From Blasia pusilla (taxonomy: Eukaryota; Marchantiophyta; Marchantiopsida; Blasiales): a stretch of 64,000 nt of DNA. The position numbers and the translations under genes were made by a program. Below the pieces are notes generated by a model. The model was not told where the DNA came from. It made no database searches and worked only from the letters and a program-made list of their open reading frames with translations. Shown one piece after another: positions 1 to 10,413 of this stretch (positions are counted from its first letter, which is position 1; every line of letters starts with the position of its first letter). The stretch is taken from the NCBI GenBank assembly GCA_050084515.1, contig CM114271.1:19096001-19160000 (forward strand), in the 5' to 3' direction.

Positions 1-198
1 CCATGGATATTCAACTTGGAGTAAGGTTAGAGGAGCAGATTAGTTTTGTATGATTGCATGCACATTTAAGGATCTGATTTCTTGGGTGCACTAATAGAGC
101 TAAGCGTTATTTCAAGAAAGATGATAGCATGTATATGGCCTTCCTATTACCATCTATATCAATGCTTAGGTTGTCATCGCCAATCCATGCATTGATAT
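1..198. other. Left flank of element A, no gene seen
   Basis: Short AT-rich flank with no open frame worth calling. Its last bases run into the AGATA that repeats on the far side of element A. Confidence 0.5.
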
Positions 199-203
199 AG
201 ATA
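199..203. repeat. Left target-site duplication of element A (AGATA)
   Basis: AGATA lies directly before the TGTGATACCC end of the left arm and recurs directly after the GGGTATCACA end of the right arm at 10,409-10,413. Five base pairs is the usual Ty3/gypsy duplication length. It implies that the whole 204-10,408 unit, inverted ends included, sits between the two copies of one target site. Confidence 0.7.
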
Positions 204-1468
204 TGTGATACCCAAAATTTTGTACTTTTGAAGATTTACATCTTTTTATTCAAAGAAGATTTGTATATACACTGTGATTTTGATATTATGGTTGCGTAGT
301 AGAAGAATAAGTGAGATTAGAGTGAATCACGAAGCTCCAAGGACAAGGCAGAGAGATAGAAAATCAAGGATTTGCCTGAGAGGAGAGGAGAATACAATAA
401 CGAAGTCTAAAGACCCATCGTGAAGCTTGAAAAAGACAACGAAGCTCTATTAAGAAGTTGTGTATGAAGTGCTTCGGTCCTAAACGAAGCATGAAGAAGA
501 AGAAGAGAAAGAAGTACTTTGCTCTTGAACGAAGCACGAAGTACCAATGAAGAATGGAGCGCTTTGTCCTCAAAGGAAGAGCTTCGGAGATTCAGACTTC
601 AGAGCGGAGTGAAGCTAAGACTGCCAGTGATTTCAAGCCACACATAGTTAGAACAGTTAGAATAGGAAAAGACACAACTCTTTTTATCAGATGGATAGTT
701 ATGACAGTTTTGTTTCGCAGATTCATAGGGATCTTAGGAAAAGATAAGAGCACCATAGATCTAGGTAGTTACAAATATTTAAGAGACACCAACTTCATCA
801 AGACCACTTCGAATCTTTGGAACACTCCTACTTCAGAGAGTATTTAAGAAACATGAAAGTAGCTATCATCATCATTCTTTCACGAAGTCCTTATGCTGTA
901 GGAATGGTCCGAGCAAGGGAGTAGTACCCACTCAAGCTTGAATAACACTTTGAAGCTTTCTCATTCTTGATGGAGTAGTAAAGCACTCATTCCTTCATTT
1001 TGATGTGCGATGCGTATGTCTGAATATTCTTTTTGGGTCTGTAGAGTGAAGAGTGAATCAGGTGAACATTTCTCATCAATGGAATAATCAACATGGAGTT
1101 GTAGGAAATCTGTTTGACGGAGAGTAGCCTGCCGAGACGGATTGAATTCCGAAAGTAGGAGAAGCCAACTTTTGTGTTGAGGTCTCTGTGAGGTTTCTTG
1201 ATGTTGAGAGGAAATCTACCTGAGCGTGATGTCGGCTCCACTAGAGAGAATTGAGGAAAGGAATCTTGGTACTAAGAGAGATCCAACGACGTTGATAAGT
1301 CATTTAATCTAAATCATATACACTTAAATACAATTATTGCAAGAGAATTGTAATTTTGAACTCTCTTTCCACCAAAAAATGATCCTTTTGGGGATCGAAC
1401 TCATTAAATTACTGTAAAAAGATCAATCTGTTACTCATTGTACATTACATATAAGTGATAAAACTTTT
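204..1468 (+). repeat. Left LTR arm of element A, plus orientation
   Basis: About 1.26 kb beginning TGTGATACCC. It is the inverted copy of 9,143-10,408, with small differences throughout. It is rich in GAAGC and CTTCG words between about 330 and 620, has a TATA-like TATTTAAG near 840, and is followed at about 1,468-1,483 by a degraded primer-site sequence. It therefore looks like the 5' LTR plus primer site of a plus-oriented copy, cut off just after the primer site. The apparent small ORFs inside it are LTR sequence, not genes. Confidence 0.8.
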
Positions 1469-1489
1469 TGGGTGCAGCGGCCTTCACGT

Positions 1490-1580
1490 CAAAAAGTTCA
1501 AAATTACAATTCTCTTGCAATAATTGTATTGAAGTGTATATGATTTAGATTAAAGGACTTATCAACGTCATCGGATCTCT
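1490..1580 (-). repeat. Truncated LTR piece, opposite orientation to the left arm
   Basis: About 90 bp that match the right arm near 9,250-9,340 in the same orientation, and match 1,290-1,375 of the left arm as a reverse complement. It looks like the stump of element A's normal 3' LTR, abruptly joined to the inverted left arm near 1,485. The downstream ORF of element A ends inside it. Confidence 0.65.
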
Positions 1581-2567
1581 CTTGTTGAGCAGCTTCTGTT
1601 CTGCCTCCAAGACTGCGATCCTACCCGTAGCCTCCGACCACTGTGCCACTAAGTCTTTGTTTGTTTCTTGATGTTCTTGAAGCAACTTCAAAGAATAAGC
1701 ATGTTGTGTGGCCAATTTCTTGAACTCGTGGCTGATACGATGCACTTGGTGTCGGCATTTTTGAATCAATTGCAAAGCTTCCTTGACCTGCGAAGCTAAC
1801 TGATGAGCCCCACACTCCATGTTAATCGCCAAGCTCTCCCATTGGTGTGCTTTCCGTGCTTTGTACTGACTCTGGACCAAGTCGCTTTGAACTTTGCGAA
1901 GCGTCGTCTTAGTGTCTTCGAGTTCTTGATCCTGTAGCTGAAGGTTTGTTTCCGCCACTTTGCGCTGTGCTTCGTTCTCTGACGAAGCTTGGGCCCTACT
2001 GTTGAGGTCATCAAGCGCTTGTAAATACTGGTCCACCTCCGCTGTGTCTTCCAAGTGGAGAACTTGTTGTAGTTGATTCATGACCGGGACAACCAAATTC
2101 GAGAACCACACCATGTCGTTGGTTGTCTGGGACATGAGACGAAGAGCCGGACGGTGATTGCTAGCACGAGGCGTCTCGTCCAAGTCCTCTTGGGTTGCTG
2201 GCTCTGTTTCAGAGGGTGTTTCAAAATTGACTCGGCCGCGCTTCGGTCTTGGCAATTTGGTGAACTCCCCGTCCTTCTTTGAAGCCGAAGTATGTGGATG
2301 TTGCTTTGGGGCTGCTTCGCGCGGCGGGATCACTTCGCGGCTTCCACTAGTAACCGTTCCGCTCTTTCTTGGTAAGCAGACGGGAGTAACTTTTGACCAA
2401 TCCAACGCCTGCAATGAATATACAGATGGATTAAAAAAGGAGATAGGAAGGACTTTGTGCTCGGATGAAGTGCTTCCAGCATTGCGCGTACATGCCCATC
2501 CACAAAAGAAGCAAAGTCGACACCCGGTGCTTCGGGGTCCAGGTGTTGATTCCAAAGGATATAGCAC
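1545..2567 (-). CDS. Post-integrase ORF, proline-rich linker and long coiled coil
   Basis: A 340-codon frame without stops lies after integrase, where some plant Ty3 elements carry an env-like or other extra ORF. Roughly residues 60-130 are basic and Pro/Ser/Thr rich. From about residue 165 to the end it is strongly helical, with many Leu, Gln, Glu and Ala, few glycines and heptad-like spacing, so a long coiled coil is likely. I see no signal peptide or membrane helix, so an envelope protein is not supported. Its first ~80 residues overlap the neighbouring frame (2,330-3,130); one frameshift may have split a single protein of about 500 residues. The last residues read into the truncated LTR piece. 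Function not recognised. Confidence 0.5.
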   Translation of the reverse strand: MLYPLESTPGPRSTGCRLCFFCGWACTRNAGSTSSEHKVLPISFFNPSVYSLQALDWSKVTPVCLPRKSGTVTSGSREVIPPREAAPKQHPHTSASKKDGEFTKLPRPKRGRVNFETPSETEPATQEDLDETPRASNHRPALRLMSQTTNDMVWFSNLVVPVMNQLQQVLHLEDTAEVDQYLQALDDLNSRAQASSENEAQRKVAETNLQLQDQELEDTKTTLRKVQSDLVQSQYKARKAHQWESLAINMECGAHQLASQVKEALQLIQKCRHQVHRISHEFKKLATQHAYSLKLLQEHQETNKDLVAQWSEATGRIAVLEAEQKLLNKRDPMTLISPLI

Positions 2568-3130
2568 ATCTTGACGAGCTTATTTGTCAGGTAGTAAGAA
2601 CGAGCAGGATAAAACAAAGTCATCCAATGCTTGCAAAACTGTCCAAACAATGGCGGAGACAACGAAGTAGCCTTGTAGCCATTCCTGCCAAGGCGATCAG
2701 ACGCTATATAACCGAGTGCCAGCAAATCTTCATGCTTTACCAGAAATTTGGTGTCATACTCGTACTCCGGAATGGCCGGGAGCATATAAGTTGCTCGCCA
2801 GTCATCCGGTGTCCATTGTTGTAGCTGAGCTCGATACCAAAGACCCTTTCTTTGAAACTTGGCTGCTGTAGTCGAGGAACAAATCTCTCCGAGGAGTTCC
2901 CCGGACGTCAAGGTCCAATTTGCTTGAAAGAAAGTCGCCAAAGATTGCTCCTCAAGCGCTTCGACTAACTCTAGTGACAGCTTGACCAAATGAATGGCCG
3001 CACTTCGCAAAATAGGCGTAGAGTCTTCATGAGGCATGGTGGTAGGTCGATCTCGGTGAACACCCTGCTTCGGTATGCTATGCAACTTTGTGGTGACTCT
3101 GTCCATGGAAATATCCGCCCGGTTAAGCAA
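2330..3130 (-). CDS. Post-integrase ORF, globular N-terminal part
   Basis: A 266-codon open frame; the first ATG in frame is near 3,106. It has the look of a folded helical domain rich in Trp, Tyr and Leu, for example WTPDDWRATYML, followed by a segment ending near LEALHPS. The last ~80 codons overlap the next frame and read less like protein, so the true product probably shifts into 1,545-2,567. No catalytic motif is recognised. The frame is open while the upstream pol genes are full of stops, so it may have decayed more slowly or come from a different copy. Confidence 0.45.
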   Translation of the reverse strand: MLNRADISMDRVTTKLHSIPKQGVHRDRPTTMPHEDSTPILRSAAIHLVKLSLELVEALEEQSLATFFQANWTLTSGELLGEICSSTTAAKFQRKGLWYRAQLQQWTPDDWRATYMLPAIPEYEYDTKFLVKHEDLLALGYIASDRLGRNGYKATSLSPPLFGQFCKHWMTLFYPARSYYLTNKLVKMCYILWNQHLDPEAPGVDFASFVDGHVRAMLEALHPSTKSFLSPFLIHLYIHCRRWIGQKLLPSAYQERAERLLVEAAK

Positions 3131-3324
3131 GGACGCTTATATAGTCCAAGCACTATGCGGGTTCTTGGTCTTGGCACTCGAACTGCAACAATCAGGTTGG
3201 CACTTTGCTCTTCAGCGAAGCTCAACCTGATTTTTCAGTCCGGGTAGGGTTGAGGCTCATGATACCGCCAAACATGCATCCCATTGACACAAGTTGGAAG
3301 TGCTTTGCCCTGTAAGGTCCTCAA

Positions 3325-4250
3325 CTACAACGATCCGTTATCATATATGGCCAATACCCGGTAGGGTCCCATCCAGTTCAATTTTAACTTTCCGGGGAAC
3401 TTTATCTGACGGTTATCATACAATAGCACCAAGTCCCCAACGCTTATAGATTGCGGCCGGAGATGTCGATCGTATCGGTGCTTGCGTTTATTTTGCACAC
3501 GTTTGGTTTGGCGTAAAGCCAACGTGCGTGCTTCCTCCAACGCAACTAAGGTCTCATTCCTTCCGTGGAAAACCTCGGCGACCGCCTCCGTTCTTGTTCC
3601 TTCCAACACTTGATAAGTGGGCAGAGCCCATTCAATAGGTGTCAAGGGATGAACACCATAAGTCAGGAAGAACGGGGTATACTTTATAGTAACCTTCTCG
3701 GCTTTTTGGTATACCCACAATGTAGCGGAGATTTTCATATCCCAATCATAGGAATACGTAACTGTCAATCGATTCAATATCCGGCAATATGCGCGTGGCC
3801 ACCGCCTCCACCATCTTGGTACAATAGTCGGTAGCTATCAAAATATATTTTTGCCTTGTGTGGCGGGTAGCGGGTGAAATAGGGCCCACAAAGTCAATAC
3901 CCCATTTTTCAAAAGGAGCTAGCGGCATGATGGGTATCAAAGGCCACCTTGGGATAGCCGTTGGTCGACCTGCTCTTTGGCATGCATCACAACTTTGAAT
4001 AAAGTTACCTACATCTTTGTACATAGTTGGCCACTAGTAACGTGCGGCCAAGATTTTCTTAACGGTATTTTTAACAGCGTAGTGTCCACCAGAATCAGCC
4101 TCATGCATGGCTCTAATGATGTGGGGGATTTCTTCTGCTTCCAAGCATCGCCGATACTCTTCATCCGCACCTAATTTGAATAGTACCCCCTGACATATCT
4201 CATAGGATCCTATCTTATGTAAAAAGACTGCTCGTTCCTTTGCTCTGATA
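3325..4250 (-). pseudogene. Ty3 integrase, internally deleted (element A)
   Basis: The piece at 3,746-4,024 carries the end of the zinc-binding domain (SCDACQRAG) and the first part of the catalytic core (KWGIDFVGP, then ATDYCTKMVEA). The next piece, 3,325-3,777, resumes late in the core at DWDMKI and continues through TPFFLTYG into the C-terminal domain (HLRPQSISVGDLVLLYD, then KLNWMGPYRVL). The core segment that should hold the second Asp and the Glu of D,D(35)E is missing, so an internal deletion near 3,780 has removed activity. A stop near 4,025 separates the zinc-binding N-terminus. Confidence 0.8.
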
Positions 4251-4261
4251 GGGGCGGGAAG

Positions 4262-4788
4262 TCATAGAGTAATTAAGAAACGTAAAATGTCTTCATAAAA
4301 GGATTGGTACAACCGGTCCTCCGTGATCTGGAACAGGTCTTCGTCGGGAAAGGTGTCATCCACGGATTGTGTGAGGTCCACGTTCGTCATCCTCAACCGG
4401 GAAAGAAAATCTACGTTGGTATGAACCTTGCCGGCATGGGTAATGACATCAAATATGAACTCTTGGAGTAACAAGATCCATCGCGCAATGCGACCTGACA
4501 GGTCCGCCTTAACCATTAATGGTCGGAGTGCAAAATGATCTACATGGAAGACAAACTCATACCCTAATAAATAATGACGAAACTTTTTGCACAAGAAGAC
4601 GATGCCTAATGCCTCTCATTCGGTAGTTGTATATTTCTGTTCAACTGAAGATAGTTACCAGCTTGCATAGTAAACCGGGAAATCATGTTTGTTCTCATCC
4701 AGTTGGCTGAGCACCACTCCAATGGCAAAGGAGGATGTGTCCACATATACGTGGAAGGGTTTGGTCCCATTGGGGGACCAAAGTACAA
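4262..4788 (-). pseudogene. Ty3 RNase H (element A)
   Basis: Two frames, 4,606-4,788 and 4,262-4,594, together give a Ty3 RNase H: a tether region, then CKKFRHYLLGYEFVFHVDHF (the usual place of the HYLLG...F..DH signature), followed by the spacer toward integrase. They are separated by a stop near 4,600. The domain would remove the RNA template during reverse transcription. It follows the reverse transcriptase in the normal Ty3 order. Confidence 0.8.
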
Positions 4789-4846
4789 GAGCCTTTTGCA
4801 ATGCTTCCTTTAAGGCTTCAAATGCCGCTTGGTAGGGTGGGCTCCA

Positions 4847-5960
4847 CTACCATTTGGTAGTTTTTTTAAGTAACGTGGTTAGGGCTCCTACTTTCACCGC
4901 ATAATCCCTAATAAACCGTCGGTAATATCTGACGTGTCCCAAGAACCCTCTCAATTCTCTAAGATTTGTGGGTGGTTCCAATGCGATGATAATATCCACT
5001 TTGGCCTTGTCGACTTCAATTCCTTGGGCCGACACTCTGTGCCCCAACAAAATCCCTTGTTTCATGGCAATATACGATTTTTCCGTATGGAAGGACAAAT
5101 GCACTTTGCGACAACGAGCGAGGGTCAATTCTAATTTTTCCAAGTGTTCGGCTTCTGTACTAAAGATACAAAAGTTTTCCATGAAAATTTCAACAAACTT
5201 CCACAGATACTCTTGGAAGATGGAGATCATCATCCGTTGGAAGGTGGCTGGCGCATTGCACAACCCAAAAGGCATCACACGATACGCGAAAGTTCCCAAG
5301 TCCGTGGTGAAAGTTGTGAGGGGCCGATCTTTTTCTCTTATGGATACATGGTTATAACCCAAGTATCCATCCAAAAAGATATAATGCTCGTGGCCAGCGA
5401 CTTTGTCCAAAATGCTGTCAGTGAAAGGTAAAGGGGTGATGGTCCTTTAAGGTGGCCGAATTCAATTTCCGATAATCTTGGCATACTTTGATTTTTCCCG
5501 TTTTTTTTTGGGTACAATTACAATGGGTGACACCCAGTCGCTACTTAACACAAGATAAATTATTCGTGCTCGAGACGCTGGTTGATTTCTTCCTTGATTA
5601 ACAATGAGTACTTCGGGTTGAGGTGATACTGCCTCATCCATACCGGGACCACACCTTCTTTTAGATCAATCCGGTGTTCACCATACTATGCTAGAATGCC
5701 TGTCATTTCATCCATGGAGTACGCAAACACATCCAAATACTCAAACAATAAGTTTTTATACTTAATGAGTTCAGTAGGAGATAAATTCGCTGAGAGGCGT
5801 AGAGACTTCTGACTTGTAATTAAGACCTGCACGTAGTCTTTTTCTTGAAACATATTTTCTATGAATAGGAATGTGCTATGACCTAGCTACTCTTCCTCCT
5901 GGGTCAACCTCTATTTGCTAGATACTGACTCTTCATCTATTTCATAGCATTCTAAATAGT
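4847..5960 (-). pseudogene. Ty3 reverse transcriptase with lost catalytic site (element A)
   Basis: The long open part (4,847-5,410) contains FLDGYLGYNHV, RVMPFGLCNAPATFQRMM and the palm motif, which here reads EIFMENF where active enzymes have Y-x-DD. Both catalytic aspartates are therefore changed (to Glu and Asn). It continues through GILLGHRVSAQGIEV and LRGFLGHVRYYRRFI, standard Ty3 landmarks. The N-terminal part (5,411-5,960) is recognisable only with stops, including a degraded PKKNGK segment. Dead copy. Confidence 0.85.
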
Positions 5961-5977
5961 ACAAGTTAGACGAGGAC

Positions 5978-6475
5978 TCAGTAGCTGTAGTCCCTCTTGA
6001 TCTGACGTATAGCCTTCATCCGTCGGTGGCGTTTCTCCTTGGGGTGGTCGTGATTTCCTCGACAGCTTGATGAGTCGTATGAGACCTGGTCCGGAGCCTG
6101 GAACGTGAACCGTCTCCTTATCCAGTCCGTAGTCACTCTCGCACCATAAAGCCAGGGTCTTCCAATAAGCAAGGGATAACCAGTGGCCGTTAAGGGCTGC
6201 AACACTAAGTAGTCCAATGGAAATAGCACTCCGCCGAGCATGGTCGGGATCTGAGTGAGCTGTCCGAGGGGTCGCTTCCAGGACTGGTCCGCGAACTGTA
6301 GATACTTGTCGGTGGGCTCGTACTTCGTGTATCCCAGTGCCCGGGCCGTCTGTTCTATGATAATGTTAATTCCACTTCCCGAGTCAATAGGGACCTTCTT
6401 AATGGTGTGTCCCTCAATCTCAACTTCGACCTTTGGGGCTCCCAAATCTTCCACTTCGATACAGAATAGATCCAC
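5978..6475 (-). pseudogene. Retropepsin-like aspartic protease (element A)
   Basis: The 165-residue frame has VPIDSGSGINIII, the aspartic protease active-site loop with D-S-G intact, followed by a hydrophobic core and YPLLIGRPWLYGARV, which corresponds to the second conserved block (usually I-L-G-R-x-W). Such proteases cleave the Gag-Pol polyprotein. The frame is intact over the domain but has been separated from gag and RT by stops. Confidence 0.75.
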
Positions 6476-6797
6476 TACCGGTAGACTCTTTGCGGACTTC
6501 TTGGGTTTTCTGCGGCTTATCTTCCACTATTGCAGAATTTTACCGTACATAGGGTTATCCATTAATAATTGCAGCAGGGTTATATTTGCGGGTGTTGATG
6601 CCAAGTCCCTGAGTAAGTCGTAGGCTTCCAAGACCAGAGGTGACGTCACGATGGCTTGTACTGCCGGAGCCATTCGGGTTCTCAAATTCTCTGTTGTCTG
6701 CCTCCCTTCTAGCCCTTGGTTCTGGCGAACTTAAGCCCAAACATGGTCCTCGATATCCTGATGCAAGTACTTAGGGTGACTTTGATCGAAGGCAGGG

Positions 6798-8700
6798 TCA
6801 ACATCTCCTTTTAGAATGGCCTTCCGGACGCGGAAGGTGTCGACACTCTTTAGCTTTGCATGAAGATGAAGCGCCTATCTGAGTCTTGGTTTTCCCTCCA
6901 GTCTGGGTTTTGGACCTCGTGGTGACCGCGAGAGCTTCGTTTAGGAGTTTCGATGGCCACTCCGAGGAGTCTTCAGTTGCCGTCCCATCGGCCTCCTCTT
7001 CCCTAATGGTAACTTGTATTGCTTTAGGGGATACCAACTCCTCTACTCAAACGAGCTGAACATTCACTTCATTTTTGGACTCTGTTGGTGCCGCTGGGGT
7101 AGTTACATACTTGACCAGAAACTGAGAAACCTTGGGCTCCGAGCACTCCACTGCAGTGTGCCCGCCTTTCTTACAATTTCTGCACAAGGGATTGAGTTCG
7201 ACAGGCCTCTTGGGGTTTGGGCAATTGTTGGCCCAATGGTTGGCCGCCCTGCAGTTATAACAACTGTTCTTTTTTATTGGCGGCGTGAAGGCCGCCGCAT
7301 CCATAATTTGTCTTAGGGGTTGTTGCTCCCTGTACTCCGGGGGTACATATCTCGGGATCCAACTTTGTCCTGAATTAGAGGTTGGCATGGCGTGGATTGC
7401 ATAACATCCTTCCCATTGGTCGGCTTCATACCACCCTTCTTCCGCCGTTGGTTCTTCCTAGATCCAACGTAAATCTCTTTGATTATGACATTCTTGAGCA
7501 GTATGCCCTTGGGTTCCACAGGCAGTACACCACACGTTGAGCCTCATCAGACCTCGTCGTCTTTTGGGGTCGTGCTGGGCCGCCAGACGTACTTTTAATT
7601 CCGCCATTTGTTTGCTTAACTCTTCAATGGCAGACTTGCCCGACCTCTTTGATGTCCCTCGTACTGGGTTGACAGACCCTCGAGCACCATGCTTGGTAGG
7701 CTTGTCTTTCCTTCCTCGCTTGAGAGTGCGGTGGCGTATATGTCGCTTCCGTTTGGATTTTAGGTCCTCTTCGGAGTCTGTGGACTCAATCGTGCCATCC
7801 GTGGAGGCTTCGGTGTCTATAGAGGACGCTTTGTCCTCGGAAGAAGAACTAGTTTGCAAAGAACCTCGTCATTGATGACGCCGTCTTCGCATTTTTTGGG
7901 ATTTCTCGGAGGCCTCGTATGCCTCTGTGGATGCTATGATTGTATCCAGGGAATCTCGTTGGCCTCGCCGATAGTACCGGTCTATTTCTTTGGACAGTCC
8001 CGACACAAACCAATCAACCAATTGTGAGGTAGTTGTGTGTTCAAGTTTTTTTACAAGGCTACGAAACCTTTGGGTGTATTCCCTGAGAGTTTCCTTCTTT
8101 TTACGTTTCAGATCGCGAAGCTTTGTCAGAAGCCTGTCCTCAAACTCCAGGTCCCAGAACTCATGAAGAAACACCTCCAATACCCTTTTCTAGGTTTCCG
8201 TGACATCCGCTCCCACACCCTCGTACCATTGGCTTGCTCACTTCTTAAGCAAGCCAAGAAAGACTTGCAGCAAATCCTCCTCTGAGCCTTCCCCATAAGC
8301 CTTAGCTACATGGGTAAATTCAAGCACAAAGTTGTCAACATCATCTCGCCGTCCCCTTGCAAATGTGGGGTATCTTAGCAATATCTTTCTAGTGTTGGCC
8401 ATTGGGAAATTTCTGCTGCTGGGTCCCGAGCTTGATGCTTAGGAGGGAGGAGGCAGCGGTTCCGATCTGGTTGATTTGGTCGGCTCCTCGTCCCCCGAGT
8501 CCCCAAAGGCATTCCAGGTTGACTCTTTGTCCGACTACAAACTAGCAAGAGATGTGCCGGAGAGCATATTCTTGTCTCTCTTCTTGCTCTTGGGCTTTGT
8601 GTGAGGCCAAAGATTGGGAGACATCCCCGGCGGTCTCCAAGCCAGGGGATCTTCTTGTTTCTTATTGCGTCAATCAGCGAGCTGATCTCGGGATGAGGGC
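6798..8700 (-). pseudogene. gag with three CCHC zinc knuckles (element A)
   Basis: Broken over several frames. 7,869-8,180 is a typical retrotransposon gag segment (LREYTQRFRSLVKKLEH). 7,458-7,859 is Ser/Lys/Arg rich and ends in CTACGTQGHTAQEC. 7,047-7,388 holds CYNCRAANHWANNC and CRNCKKGGHTAVEC. Three CCHC knuckles in a row are more than most plant Ty3 gags carry. 6,798-7,037 leads toward the protease. The product would package the RNA and form the particle. Confidence 0.8.
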
Positions 8701-9122
8701 TGGGAGACTTCCATGAGTCCCTTCTGGGATTCGAGAGCTTGCTTCCGCACCCACGATTGCCATAAGGTAGGGGTCCATGGAGGGAAATTGGATCTTCCTA
8801 ATTCCTATAGGAATGTGCGGGTGCTCTTAATCTACCTGCCAGGTTTTCCTCCCATAAACAAAAGTACCGGGTCATCACCAAGTATAACTGACGCTCATGG
8901 GCACCGTTTGGCGACTGGTTCTTTGACAAAACTAATTAGTTGTTCTATCTTTTCTAGCACCAATGCAGCAAACTGGTTGTTATCTTCTTTCATTCATTGT
9001 CTTAGGGGGATAGCTAGATGGTCTTCAGTAAGAACTAGATGGTTGGGTCTTCTAGGAGACGAGGTTTCTTTCCCTACTCCTGGGTTCCCCATGTGTCTCT
9101 CTCCCTCTCCAGCAAAGCTTAT

Positions 9123-9142
9123 GATCCCCGGCAGCAGCACCA
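9123..9142 (-). promoter_or_regulatory. Primer-binding site of element A
   Basis: On the minus strand this reads TGGTGCTGCTGCCGGGGATC, just inside the right LTR arm. It differs at three positions from the plant tRNA-Asp-type site TGGCGCCGTTGCCGGGGA. It fixes the minus-strand direction and the inner edge of the 5' LTR. A more degraded copy is at about 1,468-1,483 beside the left arm, in the opposite orientation. Confidence 0.7.
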
Positions 9143-10408
9143 AAAAGTTTTATCACTCATATGTAATGTACAATGAGTAATAGAATTGATCTTTTTACAG
9201 TAATTTAATGAGTTCAATCCCCAAGAGGATCATTGTTTGATGGAAAGAGAGTTCAAAATTATAATTCTCTTGCAATAATTATATTTAAGTGTATATGATT
9301 TAGATTCAATGACTTATCAACGTCGTCGGATCTCTCTTAATACCAAGATTCCTTTCCTCAATTCTCTCTAATGGAGCTGACATCATGCTTAGGTAGATTT
9401 CCTCTCGACATCAAGAAACCTCACAGAGACCTCAACACAAAAGTTGGCTTCTCCTACTTTTGGAACTCAATCCGTCTTGGCAGGCTACTCTTTGTCAAAC
9501 AGATTTCCTACAACTCCATGTTGATTATTCCATTGATGAGAAAGGTTCGCCTGATTCACTCTTCACTCTACAGACCCAAAAAGAATACTCAGACATAAGC
9601 ATCGCACATCAGAATGAAGGAATGAGTGCTTTACTACTCCATCAAGAATGAAAAAGCTTCAAAGTGTTATGCAAGCTCGAGAGGGTACTACTCCCTTGCT
9701 TGGACCATTCCTACAGCATAAGGACTTCGTGAAAGAATGATGATGATAGCTACTTTCATGTTTCTTAAATACTCTCTGAAGTAGGAGTGTTCCAAAGATT
9801 GGAAGCGGTCTTGATGAAGCTAGTGTCTCTTCAACATTTGTAACTACCTAGATCTATGGTGCTCTTCTCTTTTCCTAAGATCCCTATGAATCCGCGGAAC
9901 AAAACTGTCATAACTACCTATCTTATACAAAGAGTTGCGCCTGTTTCTTTTCTAACTGTTCTAACTATGCGTCGCTTGAAATCACTGTCAATCTTAGCTT
10001 CGTTTTGCTGTGAAGTCTGAATCTCCGAAGCTCTCCCTTTGAGGATGAAGCGCTCCATTCTTCATTGGTACTTCATGCTTTGTTTAGGAGCGAAGTACTT
10101 CTTTCTCCTCTTCTTCTTCATGCTTTATTCAGGAGCGAAGCACTTCATACACAACTTCTTAATAGAGCTTTGTTGTCTTTTTCAAGCTTCACGCTGGGTC
10201 TTTAGACTTCGTTATTGTATTCTCCTCTCCTCTCAGGAAAATCCTTGATTTTCTATCTCTCTGCCTTGTCCTTGGAGCTTCCTGATTCCCTTGAATCTCA
10301 CTCATTCTTCTACTACGCAACCATAATATCAAAATCATAGTGTATATACAAATCTTCTTTGAATAAAAAGATGTAAATCTTCAAAAGTACAAAACTGTGG
10401 GTATCACA
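9143..10408 (-). repeat. Right LTR arm (5' LTR) of element A
   Basis: About 1.26 kb; on the minus strand it starts TGTGATACCC at 10,408 and runs to the primer-binding site. It is an inverted copy of 204-1,468. It has the same clusters of GAAGC/CTTCG words (about 10,000-10,290 here). The exact inner end is uncertain by about 20 bp because no clear CA terminus directly abuts the primer site. Confidence 0.8.
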
Positions 10409-10413
10409 AGATA
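10409..10413. repeat. Right target-site duplication of element A (AGATA)
   Basis: Matches 199-203 exactly and abuts the outer end of the right arm. Confidence 0.7.

Larger units (their letters stand above)
204..10408 (-). mobile_element. Ty3/gypsy element A with inverted LTR arms
   Basis: On the minus strand the order is LTR, primer-binding site, gag with three zinc knuckles, protease, reverse transcriptase, RNase H, integrase, then an extra pair of frames after integrase. The ~1.26-kb ends are inverted copies of each other: TGTGATACCC opens the left arm on the plus strand and its reverse complement closes the right arm. A normal LTR element has direct ends. The long LTRs, a primer site resembling the tRNA-Asp type and an extra ORF after pol recall the Athila/Tat branch; that placement is inference. 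All pol domains carry stops, frameshifts or lost catalytic residues, so the copy is dead. Confidence 0.85.

Noticed and set aside
9371-10248. Plus-strand ORFs in the right arm of element A
   Set aside because: Their mirror images occur in the left arm at 364-573 and 987-1,241; they are LTR sequence with incidental frames, not genes.
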